Part shown: one piece after another, positions 16,527-25,399 of the stretch | Layout of the letters: each line of letters begins with the position of its first letter | Position numbering within the stretch: the stretch's first letter is position 1 | From: Streptomyces pseudovenezuelae | Lineage (GTDB): Bacteria > Actinomycetota > Actinomycetes > Streptomycetales > Streptomycetaceae | Length of the DNA: 64,000 nucleotides | Assembly: GCF_001513955.1 (NCBI RefSeq) | Contig: NZ_KQ948154.1 | Location: 310,001-374,000 of the forward strand | Direction of reading: 5' to 3' | Position numbers and translations under genes: made by a program | The notes under the pieces: model-generated | What the model saw: the letters and a program-made list of their open reading frames with translations, nothing else | Databases searched by the model: none | What the model was told of the DNA's origin: nothing

Positions 16527-17318
16527 CTAGCCCCGCGTGTAGAAGGGGCGTACCTGTCCCCGCATCCAGTGGCCCACCGGGTCGTCCGCCACGTCCAGCA
16601 GGACCAGGTTGACCGGCCACCGCACCGGGGTCTGCCCCAGGGCCCGGCCGAGGGCGTCCATCGGCAGGGTGCGCAGGTCGCCCTCCCACTGGGAGAGTTC
16701 CACGCCCACGAACATGACCGGGTCGGCGGTTTCGATGGCGGCCAGGCAGCGGCGGGCCGTGCGGACCACGCCGGTGGCCGCGAACTCGGCGGACGCGGCC
16801 GCCAGGAAGTCGACCGGGTCGTCCTGCCAGTCCGGCTCGTACAGCTTGACCCGGCCGCCGGTGTTGGGCCCGTCCAGCGGGGTGCGGCCCACCCGGCACA
16901 GGTCGGCGACGGCGGCGGGCGGCAGCGGGACGCCGACCACACCGTCCGGGTTCACCGCGATGCCCACGTGCGGGGGCAGACCGCGGGCGAACTCGACCGC
17001 CGGGGCGATGGTGTACGACAGATGGCTGCCGACGACCTGGCGGAACTGCTCCTCGGAGCTGAAGACCGGGACGAACGCCTGGCCCCCGATCTCCAGGGTG
17101 GGCAGGTCGAGGGGGCCGCTGTGCGGGCCGCCGCCGTTCGGCAGCGGGATCCAGACGAAGCTGCGGCCGAGCACCTCGATGATCCGGCCGCCCGCCGAGG
17201 GCATGCCGAGGGAGGCCGAGAGCACCTCCTCCAGCTCGTTGCCGGGCCATCCGCCGTGCGGATGGGTGTGTGCCGAGTGCGCCGGGAAGTCCGCGGGAAG
17301 ATCCGCTGGGAAGTCCAT
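16527..17318 (-). CDS. SseB family protein
   Basis: 263 residues. The N-terminal part has the SseB-type beta-rich region (GRSFVWIPLPNGG, GGQAFVPVFSSEEQFRQVVG). The C-terminal part has the second SseB region ending in a WMRGQVRPFY motif shared with the gene at 15593. The two look like paralogues or complementary halves of the same family. SseB was named for an effect on serine sensitivity in E. coli; the link to serine here is only positional, since gcvT-gcvH-glyA-sdaA lies about 1.2 kb away, on the other strand. Confidence 0.78.
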   Translation of the reverse strand: MDFPADLPADFPAHSAHTHPHGGWPGNELEEVLSASLGMPSAGGRIIEVLGRSFVWIPLPNGGGPHSGPLDLPTLEIGGQAFVPVFSSEEQFRQVVGSHLSYTIAPAVEFARGLPPHVGIAVNPDGVVGVPLPPAAVADLCRVGRTPLDGPNTGGRVKLYEPDWQDDPVDFLAAASAEFAATGVVRTARRCLAAIETADPVMFVGVELSQWEGDLRTLPMDALGRALGQTPVRWPVNLVLLDVADDPVGHWMRGQVRPFYTRG

Positions 17319-17385
17319 CTGTCTGACCGCCTGCTGTGAACCACTGATGTGGCTGAAAGGCTAGCGGGTGCGGACGGTGTACGAC

Positions 17386-18054
17386 TCAGCCCGTGAACCC
17401 GATCCGCCGCAGCACGGCCGCCGCGTCCCGGTCGATCAGCACCGCCGACCCGCAGCCCTGGGGCAGATCGCCGCGCTCCACGGAGCGGATCAGCCGGGCG
17501 GCCGCCTGCCGGTGGCGCAGGAAGGCGTACCGCGAGACGCCCCGGCCGCGCTCGCGCTGGCCCTCCAGCGCGGTGTCCGCCGCGACGTCGAGCAGCAGCA
17601 GGTGCAGGGTGCCGCCCCGGCGCCGGGCCTCGCGGGCCAGCCAGCCCCGCACCCAGGCCTGCGTCCCGCAGTCGTGCACCACGACTCCCTCGCCGGAGCG
17701 CAGGGCGCGGCGCAGTCCGGCGTAGTGCGCGAGCCGGACCAGGGGGCGGTAGACGGCGTACGGCAGTAACCGGGACAGCCGGCCGTCCCAGCGGTCACGG
17801 GTGTCCTGGGAGTCGATCCGGATGCCGTTGACCGCGCGCCTCATCAGCGTGGACTTGCCGCTGCCGGGCAGGCCGGTGATGACGACGAGGTCTCCGGGGC
17901 CGAAGAGCAGGGCGTGCGGGCCGTGGCCGGCGCGGTCGCGCAGGTCACGGACGACCGGACGCGCGCCCCAGGCCTCGGCGGCCGGGGCCGCGGGCTGCTC
18001 GGGCAGCGCGAGACCGGTGGTCGTCGCGTACGCCGTGGTCCTGTTCACCGTCAT
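17386..18054 (-). CDS. P-loop kinase-like ATPase (AAA_33 type)
   Basis: 222 residues from an ATG with a very good GGAGGACG ribosome site. Walker A is TGLPGSGKST near residue 60-69, followed by RIDSQDTRDRW, the arrangement seen in AAA_33/zeta-like nucleotide or small-molecule kinases. A lid-like Arg-rich region (EGQRERGRGVSRYAFLRHR) supports a phosphotransfer fold. Substrate unknown. It is divergent from the gcv operon across the riboswitch leader. Confidence 0.75.
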   Translation of the reverse strand: MTVNRTTAYATTTGLALPEQPAAPAAEAWGARPVVRDLRDRAGHGPHALLFGPGDLVVITGLPGSGKSTLMRRAVNGIRIDSQDTRDRWDGRLSRLLPYAVYRPLVRLAHYAGLRRALRSGEGVVVHDCGTQAWVRGWLAREARRRGGTLHLLLLDVAADTALEGQRERGRGVSRYAFLRHRQAAARLIRSVERGDLPQGCGSAVLIDRDAAAVLRRIGFTG

Positions 18055-18242
18055 CGTCCTCCTCCGGGATCGGGGTTCCCCTCCCCACCGAGCGTAAAGA
18101 GAAGGTAATGGACGATCTCTCGCGTTTCTGTACGCGTACCGCCACAAGGCAGTTACAGAGGCAGGAGCGGATGCGGCCCTGCCCCCGGCGTCCGAGGCAT
18201 GCAATGATGTCCGCGCCAACTGCATACCGGCCGCTTGAATCC

Positions 18243-18435
18243 GCGCGGGAGAGTCCCGGGTACGTGTACCCGGGCGCCGAAGGAGCAAGTCCCTCCCTTG
18301 AATCTCTCAGGCCCCGTTACCGCGCGGGCGAGGCACATCTGAAAAGCGGGCCGCCCACCCGAAGGCGGCCCCACCCACGGTGCAAGCCATGTTCTTCATG
18401 GCGAACCTCTCAGGTTCCGATGACAGATGGGGAGG
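18243..18435 (+). ncRNA. tandem glycine riboswitch
   Basis: The leader of gcvT contains both aptamers of a glycine riboswitch. Aptamer 1 has CCGAAGGAGCAA (18277-18288), CTCTCAGG (18304-18311) and the CATCTGAAAAGCGGG segment; aptamer 2 has CCCGAAGG (18358-18365), GGTGCAAGCC, a second CTCTCAGG (18407-18414) and GACAGATGGGG (18422-18432). These are the class's diagnostic conserved strings. Glycine binding is expected to switch the downstream glycine-cleavage/serine operon on. The gcvT start codon is about 60 nt after the second aptamer, room for an expression platform. Confidence 0.95.
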
Positions 18436-18493
18436 AATCACCTCGCCCGTCACACCCATGTCATGTCCTGGGACCCTTGGAGACGACCGTCCG

Positions 18494-19612
18494 ATGAGCA
18501 GTTCTGAACCCCGTCTCACCGCACTCGACGCCCTGCACCGCTCGCTCGGTGCGACGATGACCGACTTCGCCGGCTGGGACATGCCCCTGCGGTACGGCTC
18601 GGAGCGCGACGAGCACACCGCGGTACGCACGAAAGCCGGCCTCTTCGACCTCTCCCACATGGGCGAGATCACCGTGACCGGACCACAGGCCGCGCAGCTG
18701 CTGAACTTCGCCCTGGTCGGCAACATCGCCTCCGTCGGCGTCGGCCGCGCCCGCTACACCATGATCTGCCGCGCCGACGGCGGCATCCTGGACGACCTGA
18801 TCGTCTACCGGCTCGGCGAGACCGAGTACATGGTGGTCGCCAACGCCTCCAACGCACAGGTCGTCCTGGACGCGCTGACCGAGCGCGCGGCCGGCTTCGA
18901 CGCCGAGGTGCGCGACGACCGGGACGCCTACGCCCTGATCGCCGTACAGGGGCCGGAGTCCCCCGGGATCCTCGCGTCCGTGACCGACGCCGACCTCGAC
19001 GGCCTGAAGTACTACGCCGGTCTGCCGGGCACAGTCGCCGGGGTGCCGGCGCTGATCGCGCGCACCGGGTACACCGGCGAGGACGGCTTCGAGCTGTTCG
19101 TGCGGCCGGAGCACGCCGTCGAGCTGTGGCAGGCGCTGACCAAGGCGGGCGAGGGCGTCGGGCTCGTCCCGTGCGGGCTGTCCTGCCGGGACACGCTGCG
19201 CCTGGAGGCGGGCATGCCGCTGTACGGGCACGAGCTGTCGACCTCCCTCACCCCCTTCGACGCGGGCCTCGGCCGGGTGGTGAAGTTCGAGAAGGAGGGC
19301 GACTTCGTGGGCCGCGCGGCCCTGCGGGAGGCCGCGGACAACGCGCACCAGGCACCGCCGCGCGTCCTCGTCGGTCTGATCGCCGAGGGGCGTCGCGTCC
19401 CGCGCGCCGGCTACGCGGTCGTCGCGGGCGGCGAGGTGATCGGCGAGGTCACCTCCGGCGCCCCCTCCCCCACGCTGGGCAAGCCGATCGCCATGGCGTA
19501 CGTCGACGCCGCGCACGCGGCGCCGGGCACGGCGGGTGTCGCGGTGGACATCCGGGGCAGCCACGAGCCGTACGAGGTCGTGGCGCTGCCGTTCTACAAG
19601 CGCCAGAAGTAG
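18494..19612 (+). CDS. gcvT: glycine cleavage system T protein (aminomethyltransferase)
   Basis: 372 residues. Transfers the methylene group from the aminomethyl-lipoyl H protein to tetrahydrofolate, releasing ammonia. N-terminal sequence LGATMTDFAGWDMPLRYGSE and DLSHMGEI are hallmark GcvT segments; the folate-binding region includes ARTGYTGEDGFELF, and the C-terminal barrel ends YEVVALPFYKRQK. Start chosen at ATG 18494 because GGAGAC lies 9 nt upstream and upstream codons are inside the riboswitch. The P-protein and lipoamide dehydrogenase genes are not in this window. Confidence 0.96.
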   Translation: MSSSEPRLTALDALHRSLGATMTDFAGWDMPLRYGSERDEHTAVRTKAGLFDLSHMGEITVTGPQAAQLLNFALVGNIASVGVGRARYTMICRADGGILDDLIVYRLGETEYMVVANASNAQVVLDALTERAAGFDAEVRDDRDAYALIAVQGPESPGILASVTDADLDGLKYYAGLPGTVAGVPALIARTGYTGEDGFELFVRPEHAVELWQALTKAGEGVGLVPCGLSCRDTLRLEAGMPLYGHELSTSLTPFDAGLGRVVKFEKEGDFVGRAALREAADNAHQAPPRVLVGLIAEGRRVPRAGYAVVAGGEVIGEVTSGAPSPTLGKPIAMAYVDAAHAAPGTAGVAVDIRGSHEPYEVVALPFYKRQK

Positions 19613-19710
19613 TCGCCGTAGGTGATGCTGAGCACGGAGTCGCTGCTCACGCACGCCTTCCGCAGTCCCCCATTCACCAGCACTCCCCCGCGTACAGGAG
19701 AATTCAGGCC

Positions 19711-20088
19711 ATGAGCAACCCCCAGCAGCTGCGCTACAGCAAGGAGCACGAGTGGCTGTCGGGCGCCGAGGACGGCGTCTCGACGGTCGGCATCACGGAG
19801 CACGCGGCCAACGCGCTCGGCGATGTCGTCTTCGTCCAGCTCCCCGAGGTCGGTGACACCGTGACCGCGGGCGAGACCTGCGGCGAGCTGGAGTCGACCA
19901 AGTCGGTGTCCGACCTGTACTCCCCCGTCTCCGGTGAGGTCACCGAGGTCAACGAGGACGTCGTCAGCGACCCGGCGCTGGTGAACTCCGCCCCCTTCGA
20001 GGGTGGCTGGCTGTTCAAGGTACGCGTCTCGGAGGAGCCGGCCGACCTGCTCTCCGCCGACGAGTACACCGCCTTTTCCGCCGGCTGA
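19711..20088 (+). CDS. gcvH: glycine cleavage system H protein
   Basis: 125 residues. Small lipoyl carrier that shuttles the aminomethyl group between P and T proteins. The lipoylated lysine is in LESTKSVSDLYSP, the invariant ESVK/STKS-type motif. AGGAG precedes the ATG by about 9 nt. Second gene of the riboswitch operon, 98 bp after gcvT. Confidence 0.97.
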   Translation: MSNPQQLRYSKEHEWLSGAEDGVSTVGITEHAANALGDVVFVQLPEVGDTVTAGETCGELESTKSVSDLYSPVSGEVTEVNEDVVSDPALVNSAPFEGGWLFKVRVSEEPADLLSADEYTAFSAG

Positions 20089-20102
20089 GGAGTCCGCACC
20101 TG

Positions 20103-21365
20103 ATGTCCGCACTGAACACGCCCCTGCACGAGCTCGACCCGGAGATCGCCGCCGCGGTCGACGCCGAGCTGGACCGTCAGCAGTCCACCCTCGAGATGAT
20201 CGCCTCGGAGAACTTCGCTCCGCTCGCGGTCATGGAGGCCCAGGGCTCGGTCCTGACCAACAAGTACGCCGAGGGCTACCCGGGCCGCCGCTACTACGGC
20301 GGCTGCGAGCACGTCGACGTGGCCGAGCAGATCGCGATCGACCGGGTCAAGGACCTGTTCGGCGCCGAGTACGCCAACGTGCAGCCCCACTCCGGCGCCT
20401 CCGCGAACCAGGCCGCCCTGTTCGCGCTGGCCCAGCCCGGCGACACCATCCTCGGCCTGGACCTCGCCCACGGCGGTCACCTGACCCACGGGATGCGGCT
20501 GAACTTCTCCGGCAAGCAGTTCAATGTCGTCGCCTATCACGTGGACGAGTCGGGTCTCGTCGACATGGCCGAGCTGGAGAAGCTCGCGCGCGAACACCGG
20601 CCGAAGGTGATCATCGCCGGGTGGTCGGCGTACCCGCGGCAGCTGGACTTCGCGGAGTTCCGCCGGATCGCCGACGAGGTCGAGGCGTACCTGTGGGTCG
20701 ACATGGCGCACTTCGCCGGTCTCGTGGCCGCGGGGCTGCACCCGAACCCCGTCGAGCACGCGGACGTGGTCACCTCCACCACCCACAAGACGCTGGGCGG
20801 ACCGCGCGGCGGGATCATCCTCGCCAAGCAGGAGTTCGCGAAGAAGCTGAACTCCTCCGTCTTCCCGGGCTTCCAGGGCGGTCCCCTGGAGCATGTGATC
20901 GCGGCGAAGGCGGTGTCCTTCAAGGTCGCCGCCTCCGAGGAGTTCAAGGAGCGCCAGCGGCGTACGGTGGACGGTGCGCGCATCCTCGCCGAGCGCCTGA
21001 CGGCCGACGACGCCCGGGAGGCCGGGGTCAACGTGCTCTCCGGCGGCACCGACGTGCACCTCATCCTCGTCGACCTGCGCGAGTCCGAGCTGGACGGCAG
21101 GCAGGCCGAGGACCGTCTCCACGAGGTCGGCATCACGGTCAACCGCAACGCCGTCCCGAACGACCCGCGCCCGCCGATGGTGACGTCGGGGCTGCGGATC
21201 GGCACGCCCGCCCTGGCGACCCGCGGCTTCACGGCCGAGGACTTCGCCGAGGTCGCGGACGTGATCGCTTCGGCACTGAAGCCGTCGTACGACGTGGAGT
21301 CCCTGAAGGCCCGGGTCAAGGCCCTCGCCGACAAGCACCCGCTGTACGCCGGTCTGAACAAGTAG
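20103..21365 (+). CDS. glyA: serine hydroxymethyltransferase
   Basis: 420 residues. Interconverts glycine plus 5,10-methylene-THF with serine plus THF. The PLP lysine is in VVTSTTHKTLGGPRGG; EGYPGRRYYGGCEHVD is the conserved active-site loop, and LDLAHGGHLTHG is also typical. Fourteen bp separate it from gcvH. In this operon it uses the one-carbon unit released by GCV to turn a second glycine into serine. A second, primary glyA usually exists elsewhere in Streptomyces. Confidence 0.97.
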   Translation: MSALNTPLHELDPEIAAAVDAELDRQQSTLEMIASENFAPLAVMEAQGSVLTNKYAEGYPGRRYYGGCEHVDVAEQIAIDRVKDLFGAEYANVQPHSGASANQAALFALAQPGDTILGLDLAHGGHLTHGMRLNFSGKQFNVVAYHVDESGLVDMAELEKLAREHRPKVIIAGWSAYPRQLDFAEFRRIADEVEAYLWVDMAHFAGLVAAGLHPNPVEHADVVTSTTHKTLGGPRGGIILAKQEFAKKLNSSVFPGFQGGPLEHVIAAKAVSFKVAASEEFKERQRRTVDGARILAERLTADDAREAGVNVLSGGTDVHLILVDLRESELDGRQAEDRLHEVGITVNRNAVPNDPRPPMVTSGLRIGTPALATRGFTAEDFAEVADVIASALKPSYDVESLKARVKALADKHPLYAGLNK

Positions 21366-21421
21366 TTCCGCGGCGGGGGCACCCGACGGCGTGTGCCCCC
21401 GCCTTTCGTGAAGGAGTTCCC

Positions 21422-22789
21422 GTGGCCATCTCGGTCTTCGACCTGTTCTCGATCGGCATCGGCCCGTCGAGCTCCCACACGGTCGGCCCGATGCGTGCGG
21501 CCCGCATGTTCGCCCGCCGCCTGCGCAACGAGGAGTTGCTGCCGGCGGTGGCCTCCGTCCGCTGCGAGCTCTACGGCTCCCTGGGCGCGACCGGCCACGG
21601 CCACGGCACCCCGAAGGCGGTGCTGCTCGGCCTGGAGGGGGCGTCCCCGCGCACGGTGGACGTGGAGAACGCGGACGACCGGGTGGCGGAGATCAAGGCC
21701 GCGGGGGTCCTGAACCTGCTCGGCGAGCGGGAGATCCCCTTCTCCTTCGACGACGACCTGGTGCTGCACCGCCGCAAGGCGCTTCCGTACCACGCGAACG
21801 GCATGACGGTATGGGCGTACGACGCCTCGGGCGCCGAGCTCATGTCGAAGACGTACTACTCGGTGGGCGGCGGTTTCGTCGTCGACGAGGACGCGGTGGG
21901 CGCGGACCGGATCAAGCTGGACGACACGGTGCTGAAGTACCCCTTCCGCACCGGCGACGAGCTGCTGCGCCTGGCGAAGGAGACAGGGCTGTCGATCTCC
22001 TCGCTGATGCTGGAGAACGAGCGGGCCTGGCGCACCGAGGACGAGATCCGGGCCGGGCTGCTGGAGATCTGGGAGGTCATGCGGGCCTGCGTGCAGCGTG
22101 GCATGACGCGCGAGGGCATCCTGCCGGGCGGCCTGCGCGTGCGTCGGCGCGCGGCCGTGACCGCCCGTCAACTGCGCGCCGAGGGCGATCCGTTGGCGCA
22201 CTCCATGGAGTGGATCACGCTCTACGCGATGGCGGTGAACGAGGAGAACGCGGCGGGCGGCCGGGTGGTGACCGCCCCGACCAACGGGGCCGCGGGCATC
22301 ATCCCCGCGGTGCTCCACTACTACATGAACTTCGTGCCCGGCGCCGATGACGAGGGCGTCGTCCGGTTCATGCTGGCCGCCGGCGCCATCGGCATGCTCT
22401 TCAAGGAGAACGCCTCCATCTCCGGCGCCGAGGTCGGCTGCCAGGGCGAGGTCGGCTCGGCCTGCTCGATGGCCGCGGGCGCCCTCGCCGAGGTCCTCGG
22501 CGGCTCCCCCGAGCAGGTGGAGAACGCCGCCGAGATCGGCATGGAGCACAACCTGGGCCTGACCTGCGACCCGGTCGGCGGACTGGTCCAGATCCCCTGC
22601 ATCGAGCGCAACGGCATGGCCGCGGTCAAGGCGGTCACGGCGGCGAAGATGGCGCTGCGCGGGGACGGCTCGCACAAGGTGTCCCTGGACAAGGTCATCA
22701 AGACGATGAAGGACACCGGGGCGGACATGAGCGTGAAGTACAAGGAGACGGCCCGGGGCGGGCTGGCGGTGAACATCATCGAGTGCTGA
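21422..22789 (+). CDS. sdaA: L-serine ammonia-lyase (iron-sulfur type)
   Basis: 455 residues from GTG at 21422 with AAGGAG 7 nt upstream. Single-chain bacterial L-serine dehydratase: the N-terminal beta domain begins SVFDLFSIGIGPSSSHT, and the catalytic alpha domain has APTNGAAGIIPAVLHYY and the Fe-S cysteines in GCQGEVGSACSMAAG and LTCDPVGG/IPCIERN. Converts serine to pyruvate and ammonia. As last gene of the riboswitch operon it gives glycine a full route to central carbon and ammonia. Confidence 0.96.
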   Translation: MAISVFDLFSIGIGPSSSHTVGPMRAARMFARRLRNEELLPAVASVRCELYGSLGATGHGHGTPKAVLLGLEGASPRTVDVENADDRVAEIKAAGVLNLLGEREIPFSFDDDLVLHRRKALPYHANGMTVWAYDASGAELMSKTYYSVGGGFVVDEDAVGADRIKLDDTVLKYPFRTGDELLRLAKETGLSISSLMLENERAWRTEDEIRAGLLEIWEVMRACVQRGMTREGILPGGLRVRRRAAVTARQLRAEGDPLAHSMEWITLYAMAVNEENAAGGRVVTAPTNGAAGIIPAVLHYYMNFVPGADDEGVVRFMLAAGAIGMLFKENASISGAEVGCQGEVGSACSMAAGALAEVLGGSPEQVENAAEIGMEHNLGLTCDPVGGLVQIPCIERNGMAAVKAVTAAKMALRGDGSHKVSLDKVIKTMKDTGADMSVKYKETARGGLAVNIIEC

Positions 22790-22819
22790 GACAGCACTCG
22801 CGTTCGCGTCAAAAGAGTG

Positions 22820-22859
22820 CCGCGTCGACCGCCGAGAACACGGCCGGCGGCCGACGCGG
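22820..22859. terminator. hairpin after sdaA
   Basis: Arms 22820-22833 and 22846-22859 (CCGCGTCG-A-CCGCC with GGCGG-C-CGACGCGG) pair over 14 positions with one internal mismatch. It lies between convergent sdaA and the ketosynthase gene. Confidence 0.65.
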
Positions 22860-22865
22860 ACACGG

Positions 22866-24215
22866 TCAGCGCCGGCGCAGCGCCAGGACCGCGTTGTGGC
22901 CACCGAAACCGAACGAGTTGCTCAGCGCGAGGTCGCCGTGCCCGGGCAAGGGCCGGGCGATGTTCCTGACCAGGTCGAGCGGGACGGCGTCGTCCAGGTC
23001 GTCGCAGCCGATGGTCGGCGGGATGACACCGTGATGGAGGGTGAGGGCCGTGGCCACGGCCTCCACACCCCCCGCCGCTCCCTGGAGGTGCCCCAGACTC
23101 CCCTTGAGCGCCGTGACCGGAACAGGGACGGCGCCGTCCGTTGCGCCGAAGACGGTGCTCAGCGCGGCCGCCTCCGCCAGGTCACCGTCCACGGTCGCGG
23201 TGGCGTGTGCGTTGATGTGCACCACGTCGGCGAGGTTCGCGCCCGCGTCGGCGACGGCACGCCGCAGGGCGCTCGCGACACCGTTGCCGGTCGGATCCGG
23301 GGCAGCCAGGTGATGGGCGTCGGCCGACAGCCCCCACCCCGCGGCCTCGCAGTAGATCCGGGCGCCACGGGCCAGCGCGTGCTCTTCCGACTCCAGCAGC
23401 AGGACGCCCGCGCCCTCACCGTTCACGAAGCCCGACCGGTCCTTGGCGAACGGGCGGGAGGCGGCCTCCGGGGTGTCGTTGCGTGCCGACAGGGCACGCA
23501 TCGCGCTGAACGCGGCCATGACCTCGGGCGTCACGGCGGCCTCCGCTCCGCCGGCGAGCACGAGGTCGAGATGGCCGTACCGAATGCGGTCGACGGCCTG
23601 TCCGATGGCCTCGGTGCCGGACGCACAGGCACTGACGACCGTGCGGGCCTCTCCGGTGACGTGCAGGTCGAGTGAGACCTGGGAAGCCGCCTGGGAGGGG
23701 ACCGTCATGGGGGCGGTGAGCGGCGCGACCCCCCGCACGCCCCGGTCCCGCAGCCGCCGGTCGCCGGCGACGAGGACGGAGGCACCGCCGATGATGGTGC
23801 CCAGACTGATGCCGACCCGCTCCGGGTCCAGGCAGCTGTCCCGGGTACCGCCCGCGGCGAACCCGGCGTCCTGCCAGGCTTCGCGAGCCGCGAGCACCGC
23901 GAACTGGGCGGCCCGGTTCATGCGCCGGGCCTGTGTTTTGGGCAGCACCTCGGTGGGGTCGACGGGAACCGTCCCCGCGATGCGGACCGGATGCTCGGCG
24001 AACTCCGGGGCGTCCAACGACCTGATGCCGCTGCGGCCGACGAGTAAGCCCGTCCAGAGAGCGTCGCCACCCAGCCCCAGCGGGGTCACCGCGCCGAGTC
24101 CGGTGACCACTACGCGCCGGGCGGTGGAACGGAGTTGACCCCGTCCGCCCACGGCCGCCCTGCTGCGCCCCCGGCTCTGCGTCATCTCCGTGCATGTGCT
24201 GTCTTTGCATCCCAT
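22866..24215 (-). CDS. FabF-like beta-ketoacyl-ACP synthase (KAS II type)
   Basis: 449 residues from ATG at 24215 (AGGGA about 11 nt upstream; a GTG at 24281 and an ATG at 24185 are alternatives). Cys197 in VVSACASGTE, His337 in HINAHATAT, Lys371 in LKGSLGH and His376 make a complete condensing triad, so it should carry out decarboxylative chain extension of an acyl-ACP with malonyl-ACP. The NAHATAT motif is a variant of the usual NAHGTST. No chain-length-factor partner is adjacent, so it is not a type II aromatic PKS. It is divergent from the MmyB-type regulator at 24351 and I take it as the left edge of the AvrD cluster. Confidence 0.88.
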   Translation of the reverse strand: MGCKDSTCTEMTQSRGRSRAAVGGRGQLRSTARRVVVTGLGAVTPLGLGGDALWTGLLVGRSGIRSLDAPEFAEHPVRIAGTVPVDPTEVLPKTQARRMNRAAQFAVLAAREAWQDAGFAAGGTRDSCLDPERVGISLGTIIGGASVLVAGDRRLRDRGVRGVAPLTAPMTVPSQAASQVSLDLHVTGEARTVVSACASGTEAIGQAVDRIRYGHLDLVLAGGAEAAVTPEVMAAFSAMRALSARNDTPEAASRPFAKDRSGFVNGEGAGVLLLESEEHALARGARIYCEAAGWGLSADAHHLAAPDPTGNGVASALRRAVADAGANLADVVHINAHATATVDGDLAEAAALSTVFGATDGAVPVPVTALKGSLGHLQGAAGGVEAVATALTLHHGVIPPTIGCDDLDDAVPLDLVRNIARPLPGHGDLALSNSFGFGGHNAVLALRRR

Positions 24216-24350
24216 GGCAAACGCTTTCCCTTCTGCATGGTTGGATGCCAGGTCGACGGGTGAAACTTCTGGCGTGCTCACCGCTTTGGAGCCGACGACG
24301 CCTCCGACTAGGGTTGAACTTCGAGATAAACGGCACGAACGGGGGCAGTC

Positions 24351-25151
24351 ATGGCCGATTCCAATGAACCGGACATAGCTGATTTTGCAGATTTCCAGCT
24401 TGAATTCGCAGACCTACCCGCTCTTTTGCGGGCATGGCGCGCCGAGGCGGGCGCCAAACTCGGGCGCGCAAAGCCGTTGCCGCAAAAGGAAGTCGCGCAT
24501 CGCATGGGCGTCAGCGAACGCTGGTACCGCGCGCTGGAGAGCGGGGCTCAGGTCCCGCTCACCCTGGATACCCTCATGGGTCTCGCCGACGCCCTGGACC
24601 TCGGACCGGATGAACGTACGGCTCTGTACTGGTACCGGTTGGCCGATGTGACGGACGAGGACCAATCGAAGGGAGAGGATGGCAGGGTCGCCCGGCTCAA
24701 AGACTTCGTGGACGCGCAGACGGCCTTTCCTGTCTATCTCATCGACCACGCGTGGAATATTCTGGCCTACAACACGCTCATGGCGAACTGGTTTCCCTGG
24801 GTCCGCGAGCCGCGGGCCAATCTCATGCGCTGGGTGCTGGAAACCCCCGACTCACGCGAACAGATCATTGACTGGAGGCAGCAGGCCTCCCTGTATCTGG
24901 CCCAGTTGCGGTTCACTCTCGTCCGGCGCCCGGACGATCCGACGCTCAAGGGTTTACTGACCAGCGCACTGCTCGATCCCGCCTGCCGGGAATTGTGGGA
25001 CGCCGGGCCACGCATCATCGCATTCCGGCAGGGCGGTAAATTCCGCCTGACACTCCCGCATGTTTCGCAGACCGAGCTGGTGGTCACCTCTCAGGTCCTC
25101 CTCCCCGCTTACTACCCGGGCGCCCGCTTCGTCGCACTGATTCCGGTATAG
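24351..25151 (+). CDS. XRE regulator with MmyB-like ligand domain; contains a TTA codon
   Basis: 266 residues. HTH_3-like domain at about residues 38-85 (KEVAHRMGVSERWYRALESG is the recognition segment), then the MmyB-like ligand-binding region with FPVYLIDHAWNILAYNTLMA and NLMRWVL, ending in the usual short C-terminal sheet (TLPHVSQTELVVTSQVLLPA). An in-frame TTA at 24954-24956 encodes one Leu of KGLLTSALL, so translation should depend on the bldA tRNA. The first 100 nt are clearly lower in GC than neighbours. Proteins of this class often act as cluster-situated activators. Divergent from the ketosynthase gene. Confidence 0.88.
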   Translation: MADSNEPDIADFADFQLEFADLPALLRAWRAEAGAKLGRAKPLPQKEVAHRMGVSERWYRALESGAQVPLTLDTLMGLADALDLGPDERTALYWYRLADVTDEDQSKGEDGRVARLKDFVDAQTAFPVYLIDHAWNILAYNTLMANWFPWVREPRANLMRWVLETPDSREQIIDWRQQASLYLAQLRFTLVRRPDDPTLKGLLTSALLDPACRELWDAGPRIIAFRQGGKFRLTLPHVSQTELVVTSQVLLPAYYPGARFVALIPV

Positions 25152-25216
25152 CTCGGCGCCGCCCAACTGCACTCTACACACGAAAGCGTTGGTTCGAACC
25201 GGCAAATTTTTACCGC

Positions 25217-25246
25217 TTGACAGCTCTTCGACGGCCCCTGCAATCT
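25217..25246 (+). promoter_or_regulatory. possible promoter of the LuxR-type gene
   Basis: A perfect -35 hexamer TTGACA at 25217-25222 is followed 18 nt later by CAATCT, a weak -10. It lies in the 248-bp gap between the MmyB-type and LuxR-type genes. An 8-bp inverted repeat (GGCCCCTG at 25233-25240, CAGGGGCC at 25278-25285) follows. Suggestive only. Confidence 0.3.
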
Positions 25247-25323
25247 CAGTCAGCGAGTCAGGGCGAGCGGTCGGCCGCAGGGGCCTTCATCGGCAACCCC
25301 TGACAGACGGGGGAGATTTACCT

Positions 25324-25383
25324 GTGTTACGTGCGAGAGGCGCCCGCGCTAAATCCGCATTTCTTTTCGGTACGGAGAGTTGA
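25324..25383 (+). CDS. possible 19-residue leader peptide with TTA as second codon
   Basis: GTG at 25324 has the best ribosome site in this stretch (GGGGGAG at 25309-25315, 8 nt upstream) and opens a 19-codon frame whose second codon is TTA, ending TGA at 25381-25383. The LuxR-type gene then starts at about 25400. If translated, it could couple regulator synthesis to bldA tRNA supply. It could equally be chance, with the ribosome site serving a GTG at 25331 in the regulator frame. Confidence 0.3.
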   Translation: MLRARGARAKSAFLFGTES

Positions 25384-25399
25384 CTTGGTAAGTCGATTG

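Noticed and set aside
22866..24215. Type II aromatic PKS interpretation of the ketosynthase
   Set aside because: No chain-length factor, aromatase or cyclase gene is adjacent and the only ACP is about 6 kb away beside KAS III and AvrD.
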